The notes: generated by a model not told the origin, from the sequence alone. 64,000 nt of DNA from Sneathia sanguinegens (GCF_001517935.1 NZ_LOQF01000008.1:1-64000), one strand, 5' to 3'; numbered from the stretch's first letter, positions 1 through 7,832 are shown. Numbers and translations are program-made.

Positions 1-52
1 TTTACTAAAGGATCTTTTTTACAACTACTATTTATTTCTAATTGTCTTATTA

Positions 53-165
53 AAACTTGGTGGCAAAGCTATAGGGGTACACCTAGCAACATACCGAACC
101 TAGAAGTTAAGCCTATATACGCCTAAAATACTCAGTAATGGGGAAGATTGGTAACTGCCAAGTTT
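53..165 (+). rRNA. rrf: 5S ribosomal RNA
   Basis: The universally conserved 5S core is present on this strand (CCGAAC followed by AGAAGTTAAGC, about 97-117). The ends form the expected terminal helix: AAACTTGG at 53-60 pairs with CCAAGTTT at 158-165, giving about 113 nt. The first 52 bases look like the 23S-5S spacer, so the rest of the rRNA operon probably lies just upstream. Exact mature ends are approximate. Confidence 0.93.
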
Positions 166-173
166 GTTTTGAC

Positions 174-199
174 AGGAGTTTTATGACTCCTTTTTTTTT
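174..199 (+). terminator. rRNA operon terminator
   Basis: A 6-bp stem AGGAGT/ACTCCT (174-179 with 186-191) and a 6-nt loop are followed by a run of T, directly after the 5S gene. This is a standard intrinsic terminator. Confidence 0.85.
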
Positions 200-239
200 A
201 CCTTTTATCTTTAAAAATATTGCGTATATCTCAAATCTA

Positions 240-268
240 TTGTTAATACTTAATTTATTTGATATATT
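240..268 (+). promoter_or_regulatory. Promoter of the LytTR gene
   Basis: TTGTTA (240-245), a 17-nt spacer and TATATT (263-268) lie about 18 nt before the start codon and between the rRNA terminator and a strong GAGGAGG ribosome site. Motif match only. Confidence 0.55.
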
Positions 269-285
269 AATATCGAGGAGGTAAG

Positions 286-726
286 ATGAAAGTAGAAATT
301 TCAATTGATCAAAAATATTCTAATCCTAAAGTTGTAATTTATTGTAATGAATACACAAGTGATATACAAAATATATATGAGAGAATATTATCATCAGCTA
401 CTAAGAAAATATTAGCAATTAAAGATGATAAGACGTATTTATTAGACTTTGATGAGATAGTTAGAGCATATGCTTTAGATAAAAAAGTATTTGTAAGTAC
501 TATGAAAGACACATATGAAATTCGTGAGAGAATCTATGAGCTAGAGGAAAAATTATTCTTGGAAAAGTTTATTAGAATTTCAAGAAGCGAAATTATTAAT
601 TTAGATTATATAGAAAAATTAGATTTATCGTTTATAGGGACAATTTCTGTAGAATTAAAAAATGGTGAATATTCATATGTTTCTAGAAGAAAATTAAAGA
701 CTTTTAAAACATTACTTGGATTGTAA
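286..726 (+). CDS. LytTR-family transcriptional regulator
   Basis: A 146-residue protein whose C-terminal two thirds (about 50-146) match the LytTR DNA-binding fold. Hallmarks include an I-x-R-S-E-I-I-N-L-D-Y-I-like strand after FIRISRS and the closing VSRRKLKTFK segment. No receiver domain precedes it, so it is the stand-alone type. It is followed after 9 bp by a DUF3021 membrane protein. This pairing is common in Firmicutes, where the membrane partner is thought to modulate the regulator and the pair is often autoregulated. The start is chosen from GAGGAGG at 274-280. The regulon is not visible here. The family call is firm and the physiological role unknown. Confidence 0.85.
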   Translation: MKVEISIDQKYSNPKVVIYCNEYTSDIQNIYERILSSATKKILAIKDDKTYLLDFDEIVRAYALDKKVFVSTMKDTYEIRERIYELEEKLFLEKFIRISRSEIINLDYIEKLDLSFIGTISVELKNGEYSYVSRRKLKTFKTLLGL

Positions 727-735
727 GGAGGTATT

Positions 736-1167
736 ATGAAAAAGTATATAGATAGTTTTTTAATTGGTGTTGGTATAGGGAGTTTAATTGAAGCAATAAT
801 ATCAATATTTTTACATATTAATATCGTTGGTGTTTCTTCATTTGTTGACAGTGTACCTTCAGGGTATGCAAAAATTATTCAATGTATATTTTATGGAGGT
901 TTTGGTATTGTTGGACTTTTAACTAGTAAAATTTACAAATTAAAAATACATTTAGTATTAAAAACAATTTTACAATTAATGGGCTTAATAGTATATTTTA
1001 TTATTGTAGGAAAATATTTAAAATGGTTAAGTATAAAAAATTTATGGTTCTCATTATTGGTATTTGTTATTATATACTTAGTAATTTGGATTGCAATATA
1101 TATTGAAAGAAAAAAAGAAGTAGATATGATAAATATGTGCTTAAAGAAAAAGAAGGAAGGTAAATAA
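736..1167 (+). CDS. DUF3021 family membrane protein
   Basis: A 143-residue integral membrane protein with four predicted hydrophobic segments (about 5-27, 44-63, 74-94 and 103-123) and a Lys-rich cytoplasmic tail. Size, topology and position directly after a LytTR regulator match DUF3021, whose members are LytTR partners of unknown biochemical activity. A ribosome site AAGGAGG (725-731) lies at the end of the upstream gene, so the two are co-transcribed and probably translationally linked. It is likely to sense or hold the regulator at the membrane (inference). Confidence 0.8.
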   Translation: MKKYIDSFLIGVGIGSLIEAIISIFLHINIVGVSSFVDSVPSGYAKIIQCIFYGGFGIVGLLTSKIYKLKIHLVLKTILQLMGLIVYFIIVGKYLKWLSIKNLWFSLLVFVIIYLVIWIAIYIERKKEVDMINMCLKKKKEGK

Positions 1168-1175
1168 CCTTCCTT
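1153..1175. terminator. Bidirectional terminator between convergent genes
   Basis: Perfect 8-bp stem AAGGAAGG/CCTTCCTT (1153-1160 with 1168-1175) with a 7-nt loop that contains the stop codon of the DUF3021 gene. Flanking A and T runs allow use in both directions. Confidence 0.75.
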
Positions 1176-1599
1176 ATTTTCTTTTCCATATAACAGTTCT
1201 ACCTAATAGTTTGATACCAGCTACATAACCATGTACTTTTAAAGTATTGTGATTTTCTAATTTTAAAGAACAATAATATGTTTTACCTGTTTCAGGATCG
1301 TAAATTGCTCCATTTTCAAAACTGTCATTGTTTTTATCGTATGTAAAACTACTTATTATTGTTATACCAACAATATCTCTATTTCTTTTAGACTTATCAG
1401 GATTTTTATCATCTTTTTTAGGATGTGTCATTCCAATAATATTTCCATATAATTTATTGTTTGCTTCAAAGATTTTAATAGTTGCAACATTTCCACTTTT
1501 AGCTGCTTGTGATTTCCAAATACCTAAATAATCACTTTTGGCTGCAAATGAAAAAAATGTTGTTGCGATTAATGAAATAAATAAAATAGTTTTTTTCAT
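1174..1599 (-). CDS. Secreted DUF2147 family protein
   Basis: A 141-residue protein with a clear signal peptide (MKKTILFISLIATTFFSFA, cleavage near AAK). The mature part has the DUF2147 pattern: G-I-W-K near the start, N-K-L-Y-G-N-I-I-G, a Lys/Asp-rich loop, N-G-x-I-Y-D-P-E-T-G-K-x-Y and a closing V-H-G-Y. Members are small periplasmic lipocalin-like beta proteins of unknown function. It is a single gene with its own promoter (1623-1651) and an AGGAGG ribosome site (1605-1610 region). Confidence 0.85.
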   Translation of the reverse strand: MKKTILFISLIATTFFSFAAKSDYLGIWKSQAAKSGNVATIKIFEANNKLYGNIIGMTHPKKDDKNPDKSKRNRDIVGITIISSFTYDKNNDSFENGAIYDPETGKTYYCSLKLENHNTLKVHGYVAGIKLLGRTVIWKRK

Positions 1600-1622
1600 T
1601 TTTACCTCCTCATTCTATGGTA

Positions 1623-1651
1623 ATTATAACACAAGTTATATTTAAAATCAA
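1623..1651 (-). promoter_or_regulatory. Promoter of the DUF2147 gene
   Basis: On the minus strand, TTGATT (1646-1651), a 17-nt spacer and TATAAT (1623-1628) lie 24 bp upstream of the start codon. Close to consensus. Confidence 0.7.
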
Positions 1652-1800
1652 CTTAGGCTACTTATGTAGTTTATGCACTAATGTCTAATTATTTTTATAT
1701 TATTAATATTTAATTTAATATATTAAAGGCGAAAATGTATAAATTAAGTGAATTTGTTAAAAAATAATTAAATTAAAAATGATGGTTAATATTTTTTAAT
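1652..1800. other. AT-rich spacer upstream of the duplicated block
   Basis: A/T-rich DNA with no open frame, RNA gene or convincing promoter. One partial palindrome-like run (TTGTTAA at about 1754-1760) resembles half of the operator described downstream but lacks its other half. I see nothing else in it. Confidence 0.5.
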
Positions 1801-1817
1801 AGATGAAATAAGAAAGC

Positions 1818-1835
1818 TTGTTAAAAGATTAACAA
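1818..1835. promoter_or_regulatory. Candidate Rex operator, upstream copy
   Basis: The perfect inverted repeat TTGTTAA-N4-TTAACAA (spacer AAGA) is the consensus reported for the redox repressor Rex in clostridia. Rex binds when NADH is low and releases DNA when NADH is high. It lies 32 bp upstream of the -35 box. Rex itself is not encoded in this window. Confidence 0.75.
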
Positions 1836-1867
1836 TAAGTAAATAAAGGTTTTGCAGTAAAAGTTGT

Positions 1868-1896
1868 TTGAAAATGTTGATTTTTAGGTTTAAAAT
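1868..1896 (+). promoter_or_regulatory. Upstream pdh promoter, copy 1
   Basis: TTGAAA (1868-1873), a 17-nt spacer and TAAAAT (1891-1896). The predicted start near 1903 lies only a few bases before the hairpin at 1907-1944. Confidence 0.6.
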
Positions 1897-1906
1897 TAAT
1901 ATATAG

Positions 1907-1948
1907 AGGATAATATATAGCTATGATTATTCCATATATATCCTTTTT
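1907..1948 (+). terminator. Hairpin with T run between the two promoter copies
   Basis: AGGATA (1907-1912) pairs with TATCCT (1939-1944). A bulged A is followed by five more A-T pairs (1914-1918 with 1934-1938), and five T follow (1944-1948). It looks like a weak intrinsic terminator or attenuator for RNA begun at the first promoter. The stem is mostly A-T. Confidence 0.5.
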
Positions 1949-1984
1949 CTCTTATCATGTTTTTTACTAGATGAAATAAAAGGC

Positions 1985-2002
1985 TTGTTAAAAGATTAAC
2001 AA
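1985..2002. promoter_or_regulatory. Candidate Rex operator, downstream copy
   Basis: TTGTTAA-AAGA-TTAACAA, identical to the copy at 1818-1835 although the surrounding block has diverged. It lies 32 bp upstream of the proximal -35 box, the same geometry as in the first copy. Preservation of all 18 bases suggests selection on the site. Confidence 0.75.
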
Positions 2003-2034
2003 TAAGTAAATAGAGGGTTTATTGTAAAGATTGT

Positions 2035-2063
2035 TTGACATTATTGATTTTTGGGTTTAAAAT
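2035..2063 (+). promoter_or_regulatory. Proximal pdh operon promoter
   Basis: TTGACA (2035-2040), a 17-nt spacer and TAAAAT (2058-2063). The predicted start is near 2070, giving a leader of about 22 nt that contains AGGGGGAAG just before the pdhA start. Confidence 0.8.
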
Positions 2064-2091
2064 TAATATATAGTGTATAAAGGGGGAAGTT

Positions 2092-3057
2092 ATGGAAATT
2101 ACAAAAGAAAAGCTACTTGAAATGTTTGTTCACATGCAAGATGCAAGAAACTTTGATATGAAAATTAATCAACTTGTTAGAAGAGGATTTGTTCAAGGTA
2201 TGACACACTTCTCGGTTGGAGAAGAAGCTGCAGGGATAGCTGTAACTGCTTCAATGACAGATAAGGATATTCTTTTTACTACTCATAGGGGACATTCTCA
2301 ATGTATAGGTAAAGGAATGGATATTAATAAGATGATGGCAGAATTAGCTGGAAAAGTTACAGGTGTATCAAAAGGTAAAGGTGGATCTATGCACCTTGCT
2401 GATATACAAAAAGGAAATTATGGTACTAATGGTATAGTTGGTGGAGGATTTGCCTTAGCTGTAGGTGCTGCTTTTACACAAAAGAAGAAAAAAACAGGAA
2501 ATTTTGTAGTTGCAATTTGTGGGGATGGTTCAACAAATGAAGGATCATTTCATGAATCAGTTAATATGGCAGCAACATGGCATTTACCAGTAATATTCTT
2601 TATTATAAATAATAAATATGGAATAAGTATGGATATACACCATGCTACTAATACACCACATTTATATACTAGAGCAGATGCTTATGGTATATTAGGTCTA
2701 TATGAAAAAGATGGAAATGATGTTGTTAAAGTATATAACGAATTTCAAAAAGCAATAGATCATGTAAAAAGTGGAAAAGGACCTGTTATAATGGAAGTTG
2801 AATCATATAGATGGTTTGGTCATTCAACAGCAGATGCAGGGGTATACAGAACAAAAGAAGAAGTTGACGAATGGAAAAAAAGAGATCCATTAAAAAAGTT
2901 TTCAGAATATTTAATTGAAAATAAGGTGGCAACACAAGAAGAATTAAGCAAACTAGAAGAAGAATCAAAACAAAGAATAGCGGATGCTGTAGAATATGCA
3001 AAAAATAGTCCTGATCCAACACTTGATGTAGCATTCGAAGATGTTTTTGCAGATTAA
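2092..3057 (+). CDS. pdhA: Pyruvate dehydrogenase E1 component, alpha subunit
   Basis: The 321-residue alpha subunit of a heterotetrameric thiamine-diphosphate 2-oxoacid dehydrogenase, cytoplasmic. It decarboxylates pyruvate and reductively acetylates a lipoyl group. Visible motifs are the TTHRGHSQCIGKG region, the GDGSTNEGSFHES start of the TPP/Mg motif and its closing IINNKYGIS, and the RWFGHSTADAG phosphorylation-loop region. It is first in the operon pdhA-pdhB-pdhC-pdhD-lplA-PNPOx, 11 bp before pdhB. Acetoin dehydrogenase E1 alpha is close in sequence. The absence of acetoin genes and the presence of LplA favour pyruvate, but substrate cannot be settled by reading. Confidence 0.9.
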   Translation: MEITKEKLLEMFVHMQDARNFDMKINQLVRRGFVQGMTHFSVGEEAAGIAVTASMTDKDILFTTHRGHSQCIGKGMDINKMMAELAGKVTGVSKGKGGSMHLADIQKGNYGTNGIVGGGFALAVGAAFTQKKKKTGNFVVAICGDGSTNEGSFHESVNMAATWHLPVIFFIINNKYGISMDIHHATNTPHLYTRADAYGILGLYEKDGNDVVKVYNEFQKAIDHVKSGKGPVIMEVESYRWFGHSTADAGVYRTKEEVDEWKKRDPLKKFSEYLIENKVATQEELSKLEEESKQRIADAVEYAKNSPDPTLDVAFEDVFAD

Positions 3058-3068
3058 ATAGGGGGAAA

Positions 3069-4067
3069 ATGATGGAAACAAAATTAATGTCTTATAGAGA
3101 AGCAATTAATCTTGCTATGAGTGAAGAAATGAGAAGAGATGAAGATATATATTTAATGGGTGAGGATGTAGGAATCTATGGTGGAGATTTCGGAACATCA
3201 GTAGGTATGTTTAAGGAATTTGGACCAGATAGAGTAATAGATACACCAATTTCTGAAGCAGCTATTGCAGGTTGTGCTATAGGATCTAGTATTACAGGGC
3301 TTAGACCAATAGTAGACTTAACATTTATGGATTTTATAACAATAGCATTAGATGCAATTGTCAATCAAGGAGCTAAGTTGAGATATATGTTTGGTGGTCA
3401 AGGTATAAAAGTGCCAGTAACAATTAGATGTGCTTCAGGTTCAGGTATAGGATCAGCAGCTCAACATTCACAAGCATTAGAAAGTTGGCTTTGTCATATA
3501 CCGGGTATAAAAGTTGTAGCACCAGGAACAGTATCAGATGCAAAAGGGCTATTAAAATCATCTATTAGAGATAATAATATAGTAATATTTATAGAACCAA
3601 AGGCTGAATATGGTAGAAAAGCAGAAGTACCTTTAGATCCAGATTATACTATACCTTTAGGTAAAGGAGAAATAAAAAGAGAAGGTAAGGATTTAACAAT
3701 CGTATCTTATGGAAGAATGTTAGAAAGAGTCTTACAAGCTGCAGATGAAGTTAAGAAAGAAGGAATTAGTGTAGAAGTTGTAGACCCAAGAACTTTAGTT
3801 CCATTAGATAAAGAAATAATAATAGAGTCAGTTAAAAAGACAGGTAAATTAATGCTAGTAAATGATGCATACAAGACAGGTGGCTTTATAGGTGAAATTT
3901 CTGCAATGGTATCTGAATCAGATGCCTTTGATTATTTGGATTCGCCAATATATAGACTTGCTGGAGAAGATGTACCTATACCTTATGCAAGAGTATTAGA
4001 AGTACAAATGATACCAAGTGTCGAAGATATTAAGAAAAAAATACACGATATTATGAATAAACAGTAG
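3069..4067 (+). CDS. pdhB: Pyruvate dehydrogenase E1 component, beta subunit
   Basis: The 332-residue partner of the alpha subunit. The N-terminal half has the typical YREAINLAMSEEM start, the LMGEDVGIYGG TPP-contact segment and the PISEAAIAG motif. The C-terminal transketolase-like domain carries SYGRMLERV and VVDPRTLVPLD. The start may be at 3069 or at the next codon (both ATG). The ribosome site is AGGGGG just upstream. It forms the alpha2beta2 E1 with the preceding gene. As with E1 alpha, an acetoin-type role is the main alternative. Confidence 0.9.
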   Translation: MMETKLMSYREAINLAMSEEMRRDEDIYLMGEDVGIYGGDFGTSVGMFKEFGPDRVIDTPISEAAIAGCAIGSSITGLRPIVDLTFMDFITIALDAIVNQGAKLRYMFGGQGIKVPVTIRCASGSGIGSAAQHSQALESWLCHIPGIKVVAPGTVSDAKGLLKSSIRDNNIVIFIEPKAEYGRKAEVPLDPDYTIPLGKGEIKREGKDLTIVSYGRMLERVLQAADEVKKEGISVEVVDPRTLVPLDKEIIIESVKKTGKLMLVNDAYKTGGFIGEISAMVSESDAFDYLDSPIYRLAGEDVPIPYARVLEVQMIPSVEDIKKKIHDIMNKQ

Positions 4068-4077
4068 GAGGAGAAAA

Positions 4078-5100
4078 ATGGAAGAAAAATTAAGAGCTAC
4101 TCCTGCAGCTAGAAATATGGCAAAAAAAATGCAAGTAGATTTATCAATGATATCAGGAACAGGAGCGAAAGGAAGAATACATAAAGAAGATGTAATGATG
4201 TTTATGGAAAATGAAAGACCTAGAATAACACCACTAGCTAAAAAAATTGCAGAAATTAATAATATAGACTATACTAAAATAAAGGGTAGTGGCTTTAGAT
4301 CAAAAATAATGAAAGAAGATATCTTAGCTTTAATGAATAAAGAAAAGCCTGCAGAAGTTAAGAAAGAAAAAGAAGAAGTTATTACTAAACCTGTAGAAAA
4401 TAGTAATATAATACCAATGTCTGCAATGAGAAAAGTTATTGCAAAAAGAATGTCAGAAAGCTATTTCTTAGCACCAACATTTACCTTGAATTATGAAATA
4501 GATATGACAGAGTTAAAGGCACTAAGAGCAAAATTAATAGAACCTATTAAAGAAAAAACAGGTTTAAAATTAACATATACAGATTTAATTTCTATGGCAG
4601 TTATAAAGACATTACAAAAACCTGAACATAAATTTGTTAATGCTTCATTAACACCAGATGTTAAAAATATTGAATTACATGATTATGTAAATTTATCAAT
4701 GGCAGTAGGTTATGATGAAGGTTTATTAACACCAGTATTAAAAAATGCTGATAAAATGAGTTTAACAGAAATAGTTGTAGGCTTAAAAGATTTAGCAAAA
4801 AGAGCCTTAGAAATGAAATTGAAACCTGATGAAATGAGTGGTAGTACATTTACTATTAGTAACATAGGAATGTATGGTGTTGATAGTTTTAATCCAATAA
4901 TTAATCAACCCAATTCAGCAATTTTAGGAGTATGTGCAACGGTAGATAAACCAGTTGTAAGAGATGGACAAATAGTAATAAGACCTATGATGAATTTATG
5001 CTTGACTATAGATCATAGATTAGTTGATGGTTTAGCTGGTGCTAAATTTATGCAAGATTTAAAGAAATTATTAGAAAATCCAATTATGATGTTAGTGTAA
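4078..5100 (+). CDS. pdhC: Dihydrolipoamide acetyltransferase (E2) without a lipoyl domain
   Basis: The 340-residue E2 core enzyme that transfers acetyl from lipoamide to CoA. Domains in order are a first peripheral-subunit-binding domain (about 6-42, ATPAARNMAKK...GAKGRIHKEDV), a second (about 50-86, ITPLAKKIAE...GFRSKIMKEDI), a charged linker, and the catalytic domain (about 115-340) with the active-site motif DHRLVDG near the C-terminus. The swinging lipoyl domain that normally opens an E2 is missing. The gap to pdhB is only 10 bp, so no exon-sized piece is lost upstream. The lipoyl domain sits instead on the next gene product. A similar split is, as I recall, known in some streptococci. 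Confidence 0.9.
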   Translation: MEEKLRATPAARNMAKKMQVDLSMISGTGAKGRIHKEDVMMFMENERPRITPLAKKIAEINNIDYTKIKGSGFRSKIMKEDILALMNKEKPAEVKKEKEEVITKPVENSNIIPMSAMRKVIAKRMSESYFLAPTFTLNYEIDMTELKALRAKLIEPIKEKTGLKLTYTDLISMAVIKTLQKPEHKFVNASLTPDVKNIELHDYVNLSMAVGYDEGLLTPVLKNADKMSLTEIVVGLKDLAKRALEMKLKPDEMSGSTFTISNIGMYGVDSFNPIINQPNSAILGVCATVDKPVVRDGQIVIRPMMNLCLTIDHRLVDGLAGAKFMQDLKKLLENPIMMLV

Positions 5101-5114
5101 AGGGGAGAAAAAAT

Positions 5115-6812
5115 ATGGCGACAGAAGTAATCATGCCAAAACTTGGTGTTGATATGCAAGAAGGACAAATACTAGAATGGAAGAAAAAAGAGGGCGATGA
5201 AGTAAAAGAAGGAGAAATTCTTCTTGAAATTATGTCTGATAAAACAAATATGGAATTAGAAGCTGAAGTTTCAGGAACTTTATTGAAAATATTAAGAAAA
5301 GATGGTGAAACAGTTCCAGTAACAGAAGTAATAGCATATATAGGTAAAAAAGGTGAGGTTATAAATCCAGAAGGAGCTAATAAGGAAACAGAAGTTAAAG
5401 AAGAAAAAGTGGAAAAAGAAACAAAAGCTTCAAAAGACTATGATATAATAGTTATAGGTGGAGGACCAGCAGGATATTATTGTGCAATTAGAGCAGCTCA
5501 ATTGGGAGCTAAGGCTTTGGTAATAGAAAAAATTGAAGTTGGTGGAACTTGCTTAAATAGAGGATGTATACCAACAAAAACATATCTAAAGAATGCAGAA
5601 ATAATAGAAAATATACAACACGCTAAAAAAAGAGGTATAATATTAAAGGATGAAAAATATACTGTTGATATGGATAAAACAGTTGATGTAAAAAATAACG
5701 TAGTTAAGACATTAACTAATGGTATTAAAGGCTTATTCAGAAGCTATGGTATAGATTGTATAAATGGTATAGGTAAAGTACAAAAAGATAAGACAGTATT
5801 AGTTAATGATAAGAAATTTACAGCTGATAAGATAGTTATAGCTACAGGATCTAAAGTAAGTAAAATAAATATACCAGGTATAGAAAGTAAATTAGTTTTA
5901 ACAAGTGATGATATACTTGAATTAAGACAAGTACCAGAAACATTAGGAATCATAGGTGGAGGAGTTGTAGGAGTTGAATTAGCTCAAGCCTTCAATTCAT
6001 TCGGTTCAAATGTAACAATTATTGAAATGTCTGATAGATTAGTTCCATCATGTGATGAAGAAGTTTCACAAGTATTGAGAAAATCACTTGAAAGTAAAGG
6101 AATAAAGATATTAACATCAAGTAGATTAAATTCTATTGAAGAAAAAGAAGGAAGATTAACACTTAAATTAGAAGGTAAAGAAGATGTAGTTGTTGATAAA
6201 GCACTATTATCAATAGGAAGAGTTCCAGAATTAACAGGTACTGAAGATTTAGGTCTTGAACTTGAAAGAGGTAGAATAAAAGTTAATGAATATATGGAAA
6301 CTAATATAGAAGGAATTTATGCACCTGGAGATGTAAATGGTATTAAAATGTTAGCTCATGCAGCATTTAGAATGGGAGAATTGGTTGCAGAAAATGCAAT
6401 GCAAGGAAATAAGAGAAAAATAAAATTAGCTTCTACTCCTGCAGCTGTATATACAATGCCAGAAATAGGTATGGTTGGATTGACAGAAACACAAGCTAGA
6501 GAAAAATATGATATTTCTGTAGGTAAATTCAACTTTGCAGGTAATGGTAGAGCTATAGCTTCAGATGAAACAACAGGTTTTGTAAAAGTAATTGCAGATA
6601 AGAAATATGGAGAAATATTAGGAGTACATATTATAGGTCCAGCAGCTGCAGAAATAATAAATGAAGCAGCTACATTAGTAGAAATGGAAATTACTGTAGA
6701 TGAAGTAGCTAAAACTATACATGGACATCCAACATTCTCAGAAGCTTTATATGAAGCTTGTCTTGATGTCTTAGGAGAAGCTATACATTTACCAAAAAAG
6801 ATAAATAAATAG
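5115..6812 (+). CDS. pdhD: Dihydrolipoamide dehydrogenase (E3) with N-terminal lipoyl domain
   Basis: A 565-residue flavoprotein. Residues 1-80 form a lipoyl domain with the modifiable lysine K43 in SDKTNME. A short Lys/Glu linker (about 85-107) follows, then a full E3: FAD motif IGGGPAGYYCAIRAA, redox disulfide GGTCLNRGCIPTK, NAD motif IGGGVVGVELAQ, second FAD motif IEGIYAPGDV, and the C-terminal HGHPTFSEAL dimer/active-site segment. It reoxidises dihydrolipoamide with NAD+, the step that couples the complex to NADH level. Because E2 has no lipoyl domain, this domain is probably the substrate shuttle for the whole complex (inference). Confidence 0.93.
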   Translation: MATEVIMPKLGVDMQEGQILEWKKKEGDEVKEGEILLEIMSDKTNMELEAEVSGTLLKILRKDGETVPVTEVIAYIGKKGEVINPEGANKETEVKEEKVEKETKASKDYDIIVIGGGPAGYYCAIRAAQLGAKALVIEKIEVGGTCLNRGCIPTKTYLKNAEIIENIQHAKKRGIILKDEKYTVDMDKTVDVKNNVVKTLTNGIKGLFRSYGIDCINGIGKVQKDKTVLVNDKKFTADKIVIATGSKVSKINIPGIESKLVLTSDDILELRQVPETLGIIGGGVVGVELAQAFNSFGSNVTIIEMSDRLVPSCDEEVSQVLRKSLESKGIKILTSSRLNSIEEKEGRLTLKLEGKEDVVVDKALLSIGRVPELTGTEDLGLELERGRIKVNEYMETNIEGIYAPGDVNGIKMLAHAAFRMGELVAENAMQGNKRKIKLASTPAAVYTMPEIGMVGLTETQAREKYDISVGKFNFAGNGRAIASDETTGFVKVIADKKYGEILGVHIIGPAAAEIINEAATLVEMEITVDEVAKTIHGHPTFSEALYEACLDVLGEAIHLPKKINK

Positions 6813-6828
6813 AAGAGGGTAAAAATAA

Positions 6829-7821
6829 ATGAAGTATATAGTTAGTAAAACGAATGATACACATTTTAATATGGCAATGGAAGAATATTGCTTTAAAAAA
6901 TTAACAGATGAAGAAGAAATTTTTATACTGTGGATAAATCAACCATCAATAATTATAGGTAAACATCAAAATGCAATAGAAGAAATTAATGCAGAATATG
7001 TAAGAGAAAATAATATTTGTGTTGCAAGAAGAGTTTCAGGTGGAGGAGCAGTTTACCACGATTTAAATAATCTAAATTATACTATTATTTCTTCAAAAGT
7101 AGGAAATGAAGCTTTTGATTTTAAAACTTTTTCACAACCAGTTATAAATGTACTAAAAAAATTAGGAGTTAATGCTGAATTTACAGGAAGAAATGATATA
7201 CAAATAGATAATAAAAAGATTTGTGGAAATGCACAAGCATATTTCAATGGTAGAATGATGCATCATGGTTGTCTTTTATTTGATGTAGATTTAACAGTTT
7301 TAACAAAAGCTCTTAAGGTATCTAAGGATAAAATAGAATCAAAAGGAATAAAATCAGTAAGAAGTAGAGTTACTAATATATTGAATGAATTACCTAAAAA
7401 GATTACTATAAAGCAATTTATGGATATGATATTAGAAGAAATGAAGAGTACCAAAAAAGATTTTACTGAATATGTATTTACAGAAAAACAATTAGAAGAA
7501 ATAAAGCATGCAAGAGATACAAAACAAGCCACATGGGATTGGGTATACGGCAAGGCTCCAGACTATAATATAAAAAGAGGGGTTAAGTATCAATCTGGTA
7601 AAATTACAACATATGCAGATGTACAAGGATCAATTATTAAAAATATTAAAATATATGGAGATTTCTTTGGTATTAAGGATGTTGATGATATTGAAAAAGT
7701 TTTGATAGGTAGAAGATATACTTACAAGGATGTACTAGAAGCTTTAAAAGACATTGATATATCAAAATATTTCTTAGGTATAACAAAAGAAGAAGTAGCT
7801 AAAGCAATATGTGAGATATAG
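6829..7821 (+). CDS. lplA: Lipoate-protein ligase A
   Basis: A 330-residue enzyme that activates free lipoate with ATP and attaches it to lipoyl lysines. Visible motifs are WINQPSIIIGKHQN near the start, the lipoate-binding RRVSGGGAVYHD loop (about 67-78), GRNDIQIDNKKICGNAQ and the C-terminal accessory domain that follows about residue 245. It lies 16 bp behind pdhD, so the enzyme that arms the complex is co-expressed with it. No lipA or lipB is nearby, which fits scavenging of external lipoate, though the rest of the genome is not visible. Confidence 0.93.
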   Translation: MKYIVSKTNDTHFNMAMEEYCFKKLTDEEEIFILWINQPSIIIGKHQNAIEEINAEYVRENNICVARRVSGGGAVYHDLNNLNYTIISSKVGNEAFDFKTFSQPVINVLKKLGVNAEFTGRNDIQIDNKKICGNAQAYFNGRMMHHGCLLFDVDLTVLTKALKVSKDKIESKGIKSVRSRVTNILNELPKKITIKQFMDMILEEMKSTKKDFTEYVFTEKQLEEIKHARDTKQATWDWVYGKAPDYNIKRGVKYQSGKITTYADVQGSIIKNIKIYGDFFGIKDVDDIEKVLIGRRYTYKDVLEALKDIDISKYFLGITKEEVAKAICEI

Positions 7822-7832
7822 GAGGAGTTATA

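Larger units (their letters stand above)
1801..1912 (+). repeat. Duplicated pdh control block, copy 1
   Basis: A block of about 110 bp that recurs at 1969-2080, with about fifteen differences and one single-base gap by hand alignment. It holds an 18-bp palindrome (1818-1835) and a promoter (1868-1896). It is followed not by a gene but by a hairpin with a T run (1907-1948). Confidence 0.9.
1969..2080 (+). repeat. Duplicated pdh control block, copy 2
   Basis: Second copy of the block at 1801-1912, ending 11 bp before the pdhA start. It keeps the palindrome unchanged, while its -35 box (TTGACA) is closer to consensus than that of copy 1 (TTGAAA). Confidence 0.9.

Noticed and set aside
113-304. 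Minus-strand open frame across the 5S gene
   Set aside because: It overlaps the rRNA, its terminator and the LytTR promoter, and has no ribosome site or family match.
4068-4077. Possible lost lipoyl domain of E2 through frameshift upstream of pdhC
   Set aside because: Only 10 bp separate pdhB and pdhC, and they contain the ribosome site. There is no room for a broken domain.
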